Assembly: GCF_009176545.1 (NCBI RefSeq) | Contig: NZ_VTOJ01000002.1 | Span: 248,001 to 312,000 of the forward strand | Length of the DNA stretch: 64,000 nucleotides | Direction of reading: 5' to 3' | Origin: Salinigranum salinum | Lineage (GTDB): Archaea; Halobacteriota; Halobacteria; Halobacteriales; Haloferacaceae | Part shown: positions 51,281 through 60,181 of the stretch, one piece after another | Numbering within the stretch: the stretch's first letter is position 1 | Layout: each line of letters opens with the position of its first letter | Translations under genes and position numbers: made by a program | The notes under the pieces: generated by a model | The model's input: only the letters and a program-made list of their open reading frames with translations | What the model was told of the DNA's origin: nothing | The model's database searches: none

Positions 51281-52069
51281 TCACTCCCCGATCGCGTCGA
51301 GCAGTTCGTACGTCACGTCGCCGTCGCGCAACGTGTCGGTGACGCGACCCACCTCGTCGACGCTCGCGACGACCACGACGTCTTGACCCTTCGTTGCAGC
51401 CTCGCTCGCGACGGTGCCCGCGGCGACGCTCACCGCTGGTTCGACCTCGATTCGGCGGAGCGCGGCGACGGCCTCGACGCCGGCGGCGACGACGAGGTCG
51501 GTCGCTGCGACCGCAGACGCGAGGACGTCGCCGTCGACCGCCCGACTTCCCCCGTTCCGTGCCCGTGGGACCTGGTAGACGCGTACCGAACCCGGAGACA
51601 TCTCGATGACGCCCTCGAAGCCCGTGACGGAGACGTCCTCACCCGCCTCGGCCGTCGTGGTCGCGACGCCCGTGGCCGGCCCCGCGTCGCCGGGCGTCGC
51701 GTGGAGGAGCCCCTCGCGCAGGCTGAGCGTCACGGTCTCGTCAGCCTCGATGCGGTCCGTGGCGAGCGCGGCGTCCTCCTGAACCGACTGGAGGACGTCC
51801 TCGGTGACGCGGTCCGTGAACCGGCGGATCGCCTTCACCTCGCGGAAGAGCCAGTCGACGCCCTCTTTCGTCACGCGGTACCGCGAGCGCCCCTCCTTCT
51901 CGACGAAGCCGTCGTCGACGAGGTCGCGGATGTACTCGCTCACGGCCTGAGACGTGACCCCCACTGCGTCGGCGATCTCGCCCTGGCTGACCGCCGGCTG
52001 CCGGTCGGCGATCTCGACGAGGACGCGGAGGCGCGTCGCGGTGCGCTTGTCCGCCAGAGCCCTGCTCAT
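51281..52069 (-). CDS. winged-helix transcriptional regulator (MarR-like)
   Basis: A 262-residue regulator. The winged helix is at about residues 15-75 (RLRVLVEIADRQPAVSQGEIADAVGVTSQAVSEYIRDLVDDGFVEKE, then RSRYRVTKEGVDWL). Residues 95-262 form an acidic, mixed alpha/beta effector domain of a type seen with haloarchaeal HTH proteins; the ligand is unknown. The ATG at 52069 fits the family start (MSRALADKRTATRLRVL). It is divergent from the EamA transporter gene (177 bases apart), which may be its target. Confidence 0.83.
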   Translation of the reverse strand: MSRALADKRTATRLRVLVEIADRQPAVSQGEIADAVGVTSQAVSEYIRDLVDDGFVEKEGRSRYRVTKEGVDWLFREVKAIRRFTDRVTEDVLQSVQEDAALATDRIEADETVTLSLREGLLHATPGDAGPATGVATTTAEAGEDVSVTGFEGVIEMSPGSVRVYQVPRARNGGSRAVDGDVLASAVAATDLVVAAGVEAVAALRRIEVEPAVSVAAGTVASEAATKGQDVVVVASVDEVGRVTDTLRDGDVTYELLDAIGE

Positions 52070-52246
52070 ATCTGAGGCGAGGGGCGGCGGCGGTAAAAGC
52101 TCCCCCCGTCGCCTCGGCACGGTGGCCACGGCCACTGTCCGTCGTCGCCCCACCGTGGTCGGTCCCGTTGAGGACCGGTCGATCCCGTGGAGGGCCGGTT
52201 ACTTCGAACCACCGTCGCTTTACTCCCCCCGTCCTTCGCCGCCGAC

Positions 52247-53179
52247 ATGGCCGACTTCCTCGCCGCCGCTCCCGAGGTGTACGTCCTCGCCCTCCTGCCG
52301 GCGCTCCTCTGGGGGTTCGAGCCCGTCGTCTCGAAGCGCGCCCTCTCGATCGGTGGCACCCCCGTCCAGGCGTCGCTCGTCGTCGTCCTCGTCGACGCCT
52401 CGCTGTACTGGGCTGGGCTCGTCGGCCTCTCGCTCTTCAGGGGTGATCCCCTCTTCCCGCCGCTCTCGCTGGAGACCGTGGTCGTCTTCCTCGCCGCCGG
52501 CGTCGTCGGCACGGCGCTCGGTCGGCTGGCGGTGTTCGCGGGCATCCAGCGCGTCGGCGCGTCGGTCAACAGCGCCGTCATCAGCGCCCGGCCGCTGTTC
52601 GCGACGCTCCTCGCCCTCGCCGTGCTCGGCGAACCCCTCTCGGCGTCGACCGCCGCCGGCGTCGTCGTCATCGTCGCCGGCCTCGCGGTCCTCTCGACGG
52701 CACGCGGCGGCGACCTCCGCGGGTGGCGGCCCCGGGACCTCGTGTTCCCGCTCGCCGCGGCGGGCGCGTTCGCCGTCGGGAACGTCCTCCGTCGGTTCGG
52801 GCTCACCACGTCGCCCGCGTCGGCGCTCGAGGCCGTCGCGATCAACGAGACCGCGGCGCTCGTCGTGGTGGTGGCGTACGTCCTCACCCGTCACCCCGAC
52901 CACCTCCGGGCCCCGCGAGAGACGTACGGCTACTTCGTCCTCAGCGGGGTCATCACGGCCGGCGGTCTCCTCTCGCTGTTCGCCGCGTTCGCCCTCCCCG
53001 ACGGTCGGGTCGCGCTCGTCGACCCGCTCGTGGCGACCGCACCCCTGTTCACCGCCGTGTTCGCCGCCGTCTTCCTCCGGGATCTCGAGCGCGTCACCCG
53101 CGGCGTCGTCGCCGGCGGGGTGCTCGTCGTGGTCGGCGTCGCGCTCGTCACCCTCGGGCCGGGCGCGCTCGGGGTGTGA
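52247..53179 (+). CDS. EamA/DMT family transporter
   Basis: A 310-residue drug/metabolite transporter with ten membrane segments in two repeated EamA halves. The first repeat has LLPALLWGFEPVVSKRAL, GTALGRLAVFAGIQRVGASVNSAV; the second has FAVGNVLRRFGLTT and RVALVDPLVATAPLFTAVFAA. Members export amino acids, purines or other metabolites; the substrate is unassigned. The gene is transcribed away from a winged-helix regulator. Confidence 0.86.
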   Translation: MADFLAAAPEVYVLALLPALLWGFEPVVSKRALSIGGTPVQASLVVVLVDASLYWAGLVGLSLFRGDPLFPPLSLETVVVFLAAGVVGTALGRLAVFAGIQRVGASVNSAVISARPLFATLLALAVLGEPLSASTAAGVVVIVAGLAVLSTARGGDLRGWRPRDLVFPLAAAGAFAVGNVLRRFGLTTSPASALEAVAINETAALVVVVAYVLTRHPDHLRAPRETYGYFVLSGVITAGGLLSLFAAFALPDGRVALVDPLVATAPLFTAVFAAVFLRDLERVTRGVVAGGVLVVVGVALVTLGPGALGV

Positions 53180-53376
53180 GTGGGTTCCCGTCGATAGACC
53201 TCGTCCCAGCGTGGACACCGATCGGACGAGACGTGGTCACGCCGACGGATCACGCCGATGTGAGGGGTCCCGGGTGGGTGCTGGCGGACCCGGAGAACGG
53301 GAACCGCGTCGATTCGTTCCGTAAACCCGGCAGATAGCGTTATCCCCATAGATGACATTCAAATTATACAACCGAC

Positions 53377-56300
53377 ATGTCGACCCCGCAGGAGACGGCG
53401 AGCGAGACGCTCCCGAGGGCGCTCAACGACCGGGCGTCGACAGAGGACTCGCTGAACTTCGAGCTGTACGTCGAAGTGCTGGAGTCGTTCCTCCTGCACG
53501 CGAGCCGACCCCTGACCGTCTCGATCGAGGGCGAGTGGGGGAGCGGGAAGTCCTCGTTCATGCGCCAGCTCGAGGACCGGCTCTCGGTGCGCGGACACGC
53601 CACGGTCGAGTTCAACCCGTGGCGCTACCAGGCGGAGGAGGTGCTGTGGACGGCGTTCATCCTCGCGTTCGTCGACCAGATTACGGAGAGACTGGGCACG
53701 TGGGGGCGGCTCCGAGCCCGGCTGAAACTCCTCGCGATCCGCTCGCGGCACGAGTGGCGACGGACGCTCCTGTGGGCGGGGGCGACCCTCGTGCTGTCAC
53801 TCGTCGTCTGGACCCTGCTCTCCGGGCTCTCCGAGGGGACGGCCCAGTCGATCCTCGGCCTTCTCGGGGAATCGCCCCCGGAGGGGCTGTTCGGAGCACA
53901 GGGAGGAACGATACTCGCGCCGCTGGGGGCGACGGCCGTCTCCGGGGTCGCGTTCGTCCTCTGGATGCGACGGAACGTCGTCGAACGGATCAGAGAGGGA
54001 GTCGAGTCGTACCACACGAGCGCGGCGTACGAGGACCGCGTCTCGTTCATCCAGCGGTTCCACGAGGACTTCGCGCAGTTGCTGGACGCCTATGTCGGGC
54101 ACGACCGACCGGTGTTCGTCTTCGTCGACGACCTCGACCGGTGTGAGGCGTCGAAGGTCGCGGACGTCGTCGAGTCGATACACCTCATGCTCGCCGACGA
54201 CGCGCGGCTCGTGTTCCTCCTCGGGATGGACCGCCAGAAGGTGGCGGGCGCGCTCGCGGGGAAACACCGCGACCTACTCTCGTACCTCCACTCGGGGGAG
54301 GAGGAGGAGCAGGGTAACGCCCGGCTCGACTACGGACACCGGTACCTCGAGAAGTTCGTCCAGATCCCGTTCACCGTCCCACAGATCCCGACGGAGAGCG
54401 CCACGAACCTCGTCGAGGCGGAAGCGACGAACGGAGAACCGTCAACCACCGGCGATGGAAACGAACCCAGGGGGCTGAAGCACTCGATTATTCTCTACTG
54501 TGGTCTGCTATTCTTTTCACTCGCTGACAGGTATTGGAGGTTCATTTCACGCCTACATCGATCCGGCCGCCTTCCGAACGAGGTGTTCGAGGGATACCCG
54601 GGGTATCAATCTGGGAGGCAAATATTCCACAAAAACGTGTTCCCAGAGAAGGTCAAGAGGGAACTAGCGTTGCGGAGATTGCAGCGAGAACCGGCGTGGG
54701 CGACTGTCCAAGGGTGGGATCAACAACGTTTCCAGGCGGTGATACAGCTCGTGGCGCCGACGCTCGAGAAGAACCCCCGACGGATCAAGCGATTCGTGAA
54801 CCTGTACACGCTCACCGAGCTGCTGATGAGTGCGAAACGGGACAAACAGGACCGCTCGGAGGCCGGCGTGCAGGCGGCCGAGCGGCCGACGATGGAACAG
54901 ATCGGGAAGTTCGTCGCCATCACTCTCCGGTGGCCGGGTCTCTTCGACGAGATACAGAAGACCCCGACCCTCATCGAGGACCTGACGCTCGTCGCGCTCT
55001 GGCGACGATACGACGAGGCCTACACCCACTGGCGGCAGGACGACGAGACACAGGCGCGGACCGACAGTCCGACCGAATCCGACGAAGAGCCCACCGACTG
55101 GGAGGACGGAGGAGAGGTCGGCACCTTCGAGACGAGGGTCGTCGACACGGTCAAGAAGCTGACGACCGAACTCTCCGCGGACGAGATCCCGGCGCTTCTC
55201 GACCTGCTCGTCGCGGGGATGTACCCCGACGAAGGGGAGGACGAATCCTCTGACGAGGACGAACAGGACCGCTCTGGTGGGGAACCGGACCTCGATACCG
55301 AAGACCGACAGGAGCAGCCAGCGACGAAACCCCGGCACGACGAGTTCGAGCCGGTCGCACGAAAGTACCGGTCGACGCTCCGGTCGCACGACAGAGTAGC
55401 GTTCTTCGAGGAAGTCGGTGCAGCGAGGATCCAGTTCTTGACCAAGGCCGACGAGACGTACAGCTTCGTGAACGAGAACGGGAACGTCGTGAGGACGCTG
55501 CTGGAGGCGTCTCCGAGCACCGCGATGATCGGTGAAGAAGAGTACGAGGAGATACTCGAGCTCCGAGATCTGCTCCAAGAGGACCCGACGAACACGGGGG
55601 GACGGCTCAGATTAGCAGAGCTACTCGCCACCAAGGGTCAAGTCGACAGGGCGGAGAAACACTACAGGGCTGCACTCGAACACTCGCCGGACAACGCCGG
55701 AGCGCACGTCGTATTCGCGCGCTTCCTCGAGGAGCAAAACCGAACCACGGAGGCGGACGAACAGTACCAGGCAGCGATCGAGAAAGAACCGGAGTGGCCG
55801 TATCACTACATCGAATACGCACAGTTCCTGGAAGCGGAAGGTCGGCCCGACGAGGCAGACGAACAGTACCGGAACGCTATCGACGTCGACCCGGACGGCT
55901 GGTTGTGGCGCAGGCGCTACGCGGAGTTTCTGGAAGCGGAAGATCGGCCCAACGAGGCAGACGAACAGTACCGGAACGCTATCGACATCGACCCCGACGA
56001 TTACTCGTGGCGCACCCGCTACGCGAGGTTCCTCGTGCGACAGGACCGACTCGACGAGGCCGAACACCAGTACGAGACCCTGCTCGAACTTACGGTGGAC
56101 CGCACCGTGCCTAGCTTCTGGTGCGACATCCACGTAGAGTACGCGGACGTGCTCGTTCGACAGGAGCGACCCGAGGAGGCCGAAGAACAGTACAGGGCGG
56201 CACTCGAACTCGACCCGGACTACTGGCCGAGCAACTGTGAGTTCGCGAAGTGGCTCGCTGACCAGGACCGACTCGACGAGGCCGAAAAACACTACCAGAA

Positions 56301-56424
56301 AGCAGTGAGTGGCGGGGTGATGCGGCCCGAACCCTACAGCGCGTACGCCGAGTTCCTCAGAAAACGGGATCGCGACGAGGAGGCCGAACACTTCGAACAG
56401 CGGGCGGAACGCTACGAGCAGTGA
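53377..56424 (+). CDS. KAP family P-loop NTPase with C-terminal TPR repeats
   Basis: A 1015-residue protein. Walker A is EGEWGSGKSS (51-60) and Walker B is VFVFVDDLDRC (246-256). Between them are two membrane helices (about 129-149 and 178-197), the defining KAP insertion that anchors the NTPase to the inner face of the membrane. A helical middle region has NPRRIKRFVNLYTLTELLM and an Asp/Glu-rich linker. The end (about 740-1012) has eight 34-residue TPR units. It is a single gene with TATA-like AATTATAC at 53361-53368. Codons are less GC-biased around 54480-54640, suggesting transfer. KAP proteins occur in defence and membrane-linked systems. Confidence 0.88.
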   Translation: MSTPQETASETLPRALNDRASTEDSLNFELYVEVLESFLLHASRPLTVSIEGEWGSGKSSFMRQLEDRLSVRGHATVEFNPWRYQAEEVLWTAFILAFVDQITERLGTWGRLRARLKLLAIRSRHEWRRTLLWAGATLVLSLVVWTLLSGLSEGTAQSILGLLGESPPEGLFGAQGGTILAPLGATAVSGVAFVLWMRRNVVERIREGVESYHTSAAYEDRVSFIQRFHEDFAQLLDAYVGHDRPVFVFVDDLDRCEASKVADVVESIHLMLADDARLVFLLGMDRQKVAGALAGKHRDLLSYLHSGEEEEQGNARLDYGHRYLEKFVQIPFTVPQIPTESATNLVEAEATNGEPSTTGDGNEPRGLKHSIILYCGLLFFSLADRYWRFISRLHRSGRLPNEVFEGYPGYQSGRQIFHKNVFPEKVKRELALRRLQREPAWATVQGWDQQRFQAVIQLVAPTLEKNPRRIKRFVNLYTLTELLMSAKRDKQDRSEAGVQAAERPTMEQIGKFVAITLRWPGLFDEIQKTPTLIEDLTLVALWRRYDEAYTHWRQDDETQARTDSPTESDEEPTDWEDGGEVGTFETRVVDTVKKLTTELSADEIPALLDLLVAGMYPDEGEDESSDEDEQDRSGGEPDLDTEDRQEQPATKPRHDEFEPVARKYRSTLRSHDRVAFFEEVGAARIQFLTKADETYSFVNENGNVVRTLLEASPSTAMIGEEEYEEILELRDLLQEDPTNTGGRLRLAELLATKGQVDRAEKHYRAALEHSPDNAGAHVVFARFLEEQNRTTEADEQYQAAIEKEPEWPYHYIEYAQFLEAEGRPDEADEQYRNAIDVDPDGWLWRRRYAEFLEAEDRPNEADEQYRNAIDIDPDDYSWRTRYARFLVRQDRLDEAEHQYETLLELTVDRTVPSFWCDIHVEYADVLVRQERPEEAEEQYRAALELDPDYWPSNCEFAKWLADQDRLDEAEKHYQKAVSGGVMRPEPYSAYAEFLRKRDRDEEAEHFEQRAERYEQ
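55829..55996 (+). repeat. near-identical 102-base TPR-coding repeat
   Basis: The segments 55829-55894 and 55931-55996 are almost identical (about three mismatches in 66 bases) and lie 102 bases apart, exactly one TPR unit (34 codons). The shared stretch includes GACGAGGCAGACGAACAGTA. It records a recent internal duplication of a repeat unit in the KAP-TPR gene. Confidence 0.85.
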
Positions 56425-56562
56425 GTGCGTGCTCGTGGGCGATCGTACCCGCGCACGTGCTCGAACGTGACTCCACCGTCTCGACGACACGGCCCGACGG
56501 GGATGCATGTCTCGTCGACGCGGATACGTTCCTCGTACCCCGGTGTGGGTTTCCAGGCGCGC

Positions 56563-56763
56563 TCAGAACTCCGGCCCCCGTTCGCCCGGACTGCTCCCCG
56601 CCACGATCAGGGACGCGACGCTAACCACGGCGACCGCGAGCGACGCCCCGCCCACGAGGTAGTTCAGCGTCGGCGTCGGGAGCGGACCGAACAGCAGGAC
56701 GACGAGGCCCAGCAGGAGGCCGATCCCGGCGAGTGCGTACGGGGTGGTGGGTCGCACCGTCAC
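56563..56763 (-). CDS. small two-helix membrane protein
   Basis: A 66-residue protein with two hydrophobic helices (YALAGIGLLLGLVVLLFGPL and YLVGGASLAVAVVSVASLIV) and a short acidic C-terminus (SSPGERGPEF). The start is either GTG 56763 (MTVRPTT) or GTG 56757; longer frames become Arg-rich. The function is unknown. It is convergent with the KAP-TPR gene. Confidence 0.6.
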   Translation of the reverse strand: MTVRPTTPYALAGIGLLLGLVVLLFGPLPTPTLNYLVGGASLAVAVVSVASLIVAGSSPGERGPEF

Positions 56764-56937
56764 ACCCCACGTCCGCGAGGGGACATGGATCGACGGTGAA
56801 ACCCGAACGAACAAAAACACTCGCCGGACGGCGGTCGGCGGATGGATCGTTCGGACGGTGGAGCGACAGACTGGCGACGCGCGCCGTCGCCTCCGTATCC
56901 CGGAATCCTTTTGCTCCGGGTCGTTCACGTACCGCCA

Positions 56938-56961
56938 ATGACATCAGGTGGTCCGACATGA
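56938..56961 (+). other. seven-codon upstream ORF overlapping the pccB start
   Basis: ATGACATCAGGTGGTCCGAC continues to a stop (MTSGGPT). Its stop codon overlaps the pccB ATG (ATGA). A TATA-like CCTTTT (56907-56912) about 26-31 bases upstream would start the transcript almost on this ATG, so ribosomes could meet it first. It may control re-initiation at pccB or be chance. Confidence 0.35.
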
Positions 56962-58505
56962 CGATGGAGGACCGGATCGAGGAACTCCGCGAGAAACGCG
57001 AGCGTGCGCTGCTCGGCGGCGGCGAGGACCGCATCGAGAAGCAGCACGACAAGGGCAAGATGACGGCCCGCGAGCGGATCGACTACTTCCTCGACGACGG
57101 GACGTTCAACGAGTTCGACAAGTTCCGCACTCACCGGACGTCGAAGTTCGGCATGGAGGAGAAGAAGCTCCCCGGCGACGGCGTCGTCACGGGGTACGGC
57201 GAGGTCGACGGCCGGACCGTGTTCGTCTTCGCCCACGACTTCACGGTGTTCGGCGGCTCGCTGGGCGAGGTGATGGCCGAGAAGATCTGCAAGGTGATGG
57301 ACAAGGCGATGGAGGTCGGTGCGCCGATCGTCGGGCTGAACGACTCCGCCGGCGCGCGCATCCAGGAGGGCGTGAAGTCGCTGGCGGGCTTCGCGGACAT
57401 CTTCCACCGCAACCAGCAGGCGTCCGGCGTCGTCCCGCAGGTCTCCTCCATCATGGGTCCGTGTGCCGGCGGCGCGGTGTACTCGCCCGCCATCACCGAC
57501 TTCATCTTCATGGTGCAGGACACCTCGCACATGTTCATCACCGGTCCCGACGTGATCAAGACGGTCACCGGTGAGGAGGTCACGTTCGAGGAACTCGGCG
57601 GGGCGACGACGCACGCCTCGAAGACCGGTGTCGCCCACAAGACGTTCCCGGACGAGGAGACGGCGCTCGACAACGTCCGACGGCTGCTGTCGTACGTGCC
57701 CCAGAACAACGTCGAGGACCCGCCGCGGGTCGACCCATGGGACGACCCCCAGCGGGCGGCCGACGTCACGGACGTCGTGCCCGACTCGCCGCAGAAACCC
57801 TACGACATGACCGAGGTGATCGACGAGGTCGTCGACGAGGGGTCGTTCTTCGAGACCCACGAGCAGTGGGCGCGGAACATCGTCGTCGGCTTCGGTCGGC
57901 TCGACGGCCACTCCGTCGGCGTCGTGGCGAACCAGCCGCGCGCGAACGCCGGGACGCTCACCGTCGACGCCTCGATGAAGGGGTCGCGCTTCATCCGCTT
58001 CTGCGACGCGTTCAACATCCCCATCCTCACGTTCGTCGACGTGCCTGGGTACATGCCCGGCACCGAGCAGGAACACCGCGGCATCATCCGCCACGGTGCG
58101 AAGCTCCTGTACGCCTACTCGGAGGCGACGGTTCCCCTCCTCACCGTCATCACCCGCAAGGCGTACGGGGGCGCGTACTGCGTGATGGCCTCGAAACACA
58201 TCGGTGGCGACGTCAACTACGCGTGGCCCACCTCGGAGATCGCCGTCATGGGGCCGCAGGGCGCGGTCAACATCCTCTACAGCAGCGAGCTCGACGCCGC
58301 CGACGATCCCGACGCCCGCCGACAGGAGCTCATCGACGAGTACCGCGAGGAGTTCGCCAACCCCTACACGGCCGCCGACAGAGGGTTCGTCGACGACGTC
58401 ATCGAGCCGACCGAGACGCGCGCGAGACTCGTCGACGACCTGACGATGCTGAAGACGAAGCGCGGCGACCAGCCCGACAAGAAACACGGCAACCTCCCGA
58501 TCTGA
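56958..58505 (+). CDS. pccB: propionyl/acetyl-CoA carboxylase carboxyltransferase subunit PccB
   Basis: A 515-residue carboxyltransferase beta subunit that moves CO2 from biotin to propionyl-CoA (or acetyl-CoA). Visible are the family start MTMEDRIEELREKRERALLGGG, the first oxyanion part GPCAGGAVYSPAITDF, and the second, GTEQEHRGIIRHGAKLLYAY with TRKAYGGAYCVMASK. It matches haloarchaeal PccB used for the methylmalonyl-CoA route and PHBV precursor supply in Haloferax mediterranei. The biotin carboxylase subunit (PccA) is not here; the small subunit PccX follows 6 bases later. Confidence 0.93.
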   Translation: MTMEDRIEELREKRERALLGGGEDRIEKQHDKGKMTARERIDYFLDDGTFNEFDKFRTHRTSKFGMEEKKLPGDGVVTGYGEVDGRTVFVFAHDFTVFGGSLGEVMAEKICKVMDKAMEVGAPIVGLNDSAGARIQEGVKSLAGFADIFHRNQQASGVVPQVSSIMGPCAGGAVYSPAITDFIFMVQDTSHMFITGPDVIKTVTGEEVTFEELGGATTHASKTGVAHKTFPDEETALDNVRRLLSYVPQNNVEDPPRVDPWDDPQRAADVTDVVPDSPQKPYDMTEVIDEVVDEGSFFETHEQWARNIVVGFGRLDGHSVGVVANQPRANAGTLTVDASMKGSRFIRFCDAFNIPILTFVDVPGYMPGTEQEHRGIIRHGAKLLYAYSEATVPLLTVITRKAYGGAYCVMASKHIGGDVNYAWPTSEIAVMGPQGAVNILYSSELDAADDPDARRQELIDEYREEFANPYTAADRGFVDDVIEPTETRARLVDDLTMLKTKRGDQPDKKHGNLPI

Positions 58506-58511
58506 CCGACG

Positions 58512-58832
58512 ATGGCCACCACACCCGATCCCGAAACAGCGGACGACGCGACCGCCGACGCTGCTCTCGAAACCGACGGCGAACGCGAACTCGCGATCCC
58601 CGACGACGCGAGCGAGGACGAAGCCGCGGCCATCGCCGCGGCCGTCTCGGCGCACATGCGCGACCAGGAGCTCGCGGCAGCGGCCGCGGCCGCGGCCACC
58701 GAAGAGACGTGGCAGGGCAAGAAGTGGACGTTCGCCGGGCGCGTCGACGCGCTCCAGGGACGCACGACGCGCGTCCCCGACGGTAGCCCGACGGACGCCT
58801 GGGTCGCCGCGAACAGGGCCAGACGGTTCTGA
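58512..58832 (+). CDS. pccX: PccX-like small subunit of acyl-CoA carboxylase
   Basis: A 106-residue protein: an acidic Ala/Asp N-terminal half, then [44 protein letters not shown], and a basic end NRARRF. The position (6 bases after pccB) and pattern match PccX, a small epsilon-like subunit needed for haloarchaeal propionyl-CoA carboxylase activity in H. mediterranei. It resembles the actinobacterial AccE epsilon subunit in role. Compared with the published PccX (about 86 residues, as I recall), it has a longer acidic N-terminus. Confidence 0.82.
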   Translation: MATTPDPETADDATADAALETDGERELAIPDDASEDEAAAIAAAVSAHMRDQELAAAAAAAATEETWQGKKWTFAGRVDALQGRTTRVPDGSPTDAWVAANRARRF

Positions 58833-58877
58833 CCCGTCCGGGCGCGCTTCGGCATCGGTTCCGCTGGCGGTTGTCGG

Positions 58878-59063
58878 TCAGCGCTGCCGCCGGTCGAGCC
58901 ACTCGTTGACAGCGATGGGGACGACGATCGCCAGGGCGAAGAACACCGCCAGGTCGAGCCAGTCGGGCCCGACACCGCTCGTGTCGACGAGGGAGCTGAC
59001 GACGAGGGCGACGAGGATACAGGCCGCGATGACGGCGTTCTCGCGGGTGAAGACGCGGACCAT
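58878..59063 (-). CDS. small two-helix membrane protein
   Basis: A 61-residue protein with two membrane helices (NAVIAACILVALVVSSLVDTS and WLDLAVFFALAIVVPIAVNEW) and a basic C-terminus (LDRRQR). No family is recognised. The ATG at 59063 gives the start MVRVFTRENAV. It is convergent with pccX and is followed upstream by the GDPD gene on the same strand. Confidence 0.65.
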   Translation of the reverse strand: MVRVFTRENAVIAACILVALVVSSLVDTSGVGPDWLDLAVFFALAIVVPIAVNEWLDRRQR

Positions 59064-59101
59064 ACCGACCCGCCGAACCCGGAGCCGAAAGAGGGTTGCG
59101 G

Positions 59102-59746
59102 TCACCACGGGACAGCCCAGTCGTCGACGATGACGCCGTCGACCCCCGCGGCGCGAAGCGTCGGGACGACCGCCACGGGCGGCGTCCAGACGTTCACCTC
59201 GAACGTCGTGTCGTGTGCCGCGGCGACTCGCTCGGGGGTGTCGAGCACCAGGTCGTAGTGCGGGTGGACCGCGTCGCAGTCGAGCGCCTCGGCGGTCGCC
59301 ACGGAGCCATCCCAGTCGTCGGCGAAGAGCAGCGCCCGCGGGAGCGACGTCTCCGCGAGCGCCTCGGGGTCGAACGACGACACCCACACGTCGGGGTGGT
59401 CGGAGACGGCACGGTCGACGTCGCTCGCGAGCCCGCCTTCTTTGAGTTCGACGTTCAGTCCCGTGGTCGGCGGGAGCACCTCGACCACGTCGGCCAGCGA
59501 CGGGATCCGCTGATCGGAGTCGAGAACGCGCAGGTCACGGAGTTCGGACCAGGGTGTCGCCGACACCCGTCGGTCGACTCCCACGAGACGGTCGAGGGCC
59601 GCGTCGTGCACCACGACGAGTTCGCCCGACCCACACCGGCGGACGTCGATCTCGACGGCATCGACGTGTGGAGCCGCCCGTTCGATGGCCGCGAGCGTGT
59701 TCTCGGGGCCGCGTGCCGCACAGCCGCGGTGACCGATGAGTCGCAT
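59102..59746 (-). CDS. glycerophosphodiester phosphodiesterase family protein
   Basis: A 214-residue TIM-barrel GDPD. The start MRLIGHRGCAARGPENTLAAIERA holds the catalytic HRG...PENT motif; the metal site EIDVRRCGSGELVVVHDAALDR has the conserved Glu-Ile-Asp and the second His (VVVHD). It cleaves glycerophosphodiesters to glycerol phosphate and an alcohol. The later LNVELKEGG is the third metal residue region. The ATG at 59746 matches the family start; longer starts are Arg-rich. Confidence 0.9.
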   Translation of the reverse strand: MRLIGHRGCAARGPENTLAAIERAAPHVDAVEIDVRRCGSGELVVVHDAALDRLVGVDRRVSATPWSELRDLRVLDSDQRIPSLADVVEVLPPTTGLNVELKEGGLASDVDRAVSDHPDVWVSSFDPEALAETSLPRALLFADDWDGSVATAEALDCDAVHPHYDLVLDTPERVAAAHDTTFEVNVWTPPVAVVPTLRAAGVDGVIVDDWAVPW

Positions 59747-59877
59747 ACCGGACGCTCGGCGGTATCTCTCAAGTACGCGTCGGCCACGTCGCTCGCGAGC
59801 GCGGCGACGCATTGGCCGGCTCGACGGCCTCGTCGCTCACGGGTGGGTGCGCTGACGCGGTCGGCCTCGAAGAAGCG

Positions 59878-60075
59878 TTACGCCGATGCGGCCTGCGTGG
59901 AGGCCTTCTTGCGCGTGATGTAGCCAGCGATTCGGTTGCGGACGCCCTTCGACTCGACGTTCGTGAGCTTCGTGACGCTGTCCTTGTTCGTCTCGAAGTC
60001 CGTGTTGAACGCCTCGGGATACCGCTCGAGGAGGACGTTCCCGAGCTGTTTCACGTACTTGGGTTTGATCGCCAT
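59878..60075 (-). CDS. rps17e: 30S ribosomal protein S17e (eS17)
   Basis: A 65-residue archaeal eS17, a small-subunit protein of the platform/beak side. The start MAIKPKYVKQLGNVLLERYPEAF and GVRNRIAGYITRKKAS are diagnostic. The length is typical. The ATG is at 60075; a short upstream extension has no support. It is on the minus strand between the GDPD gene and a PGF-CTERM protein gene, transcribed on its own. Confidence 0.94.
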   Translation of the reverse strand: MAIKPKYVKQLGNVLLERYPEAFNTDFETNKDSVTKLTNVESKGVRNRIAGYITRKKASTQAASA

Positions 60076-60181
60076 GGGCGGTGATTGCCCGCTGGCGCAC
60101 AAAAACGATTCGTTACGCGTCGTCGGTTCGCCGACGGTGCGTCGGAGACGACGGGAGATCGACGCGACGGGTGATCGACGA

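Noticed and set aside
56925-58655. A 576-residue open frame opposite pccB
   Set aside because: It is an Arg/Asp/Val-rich shadow of the PccB gene, with no family features.
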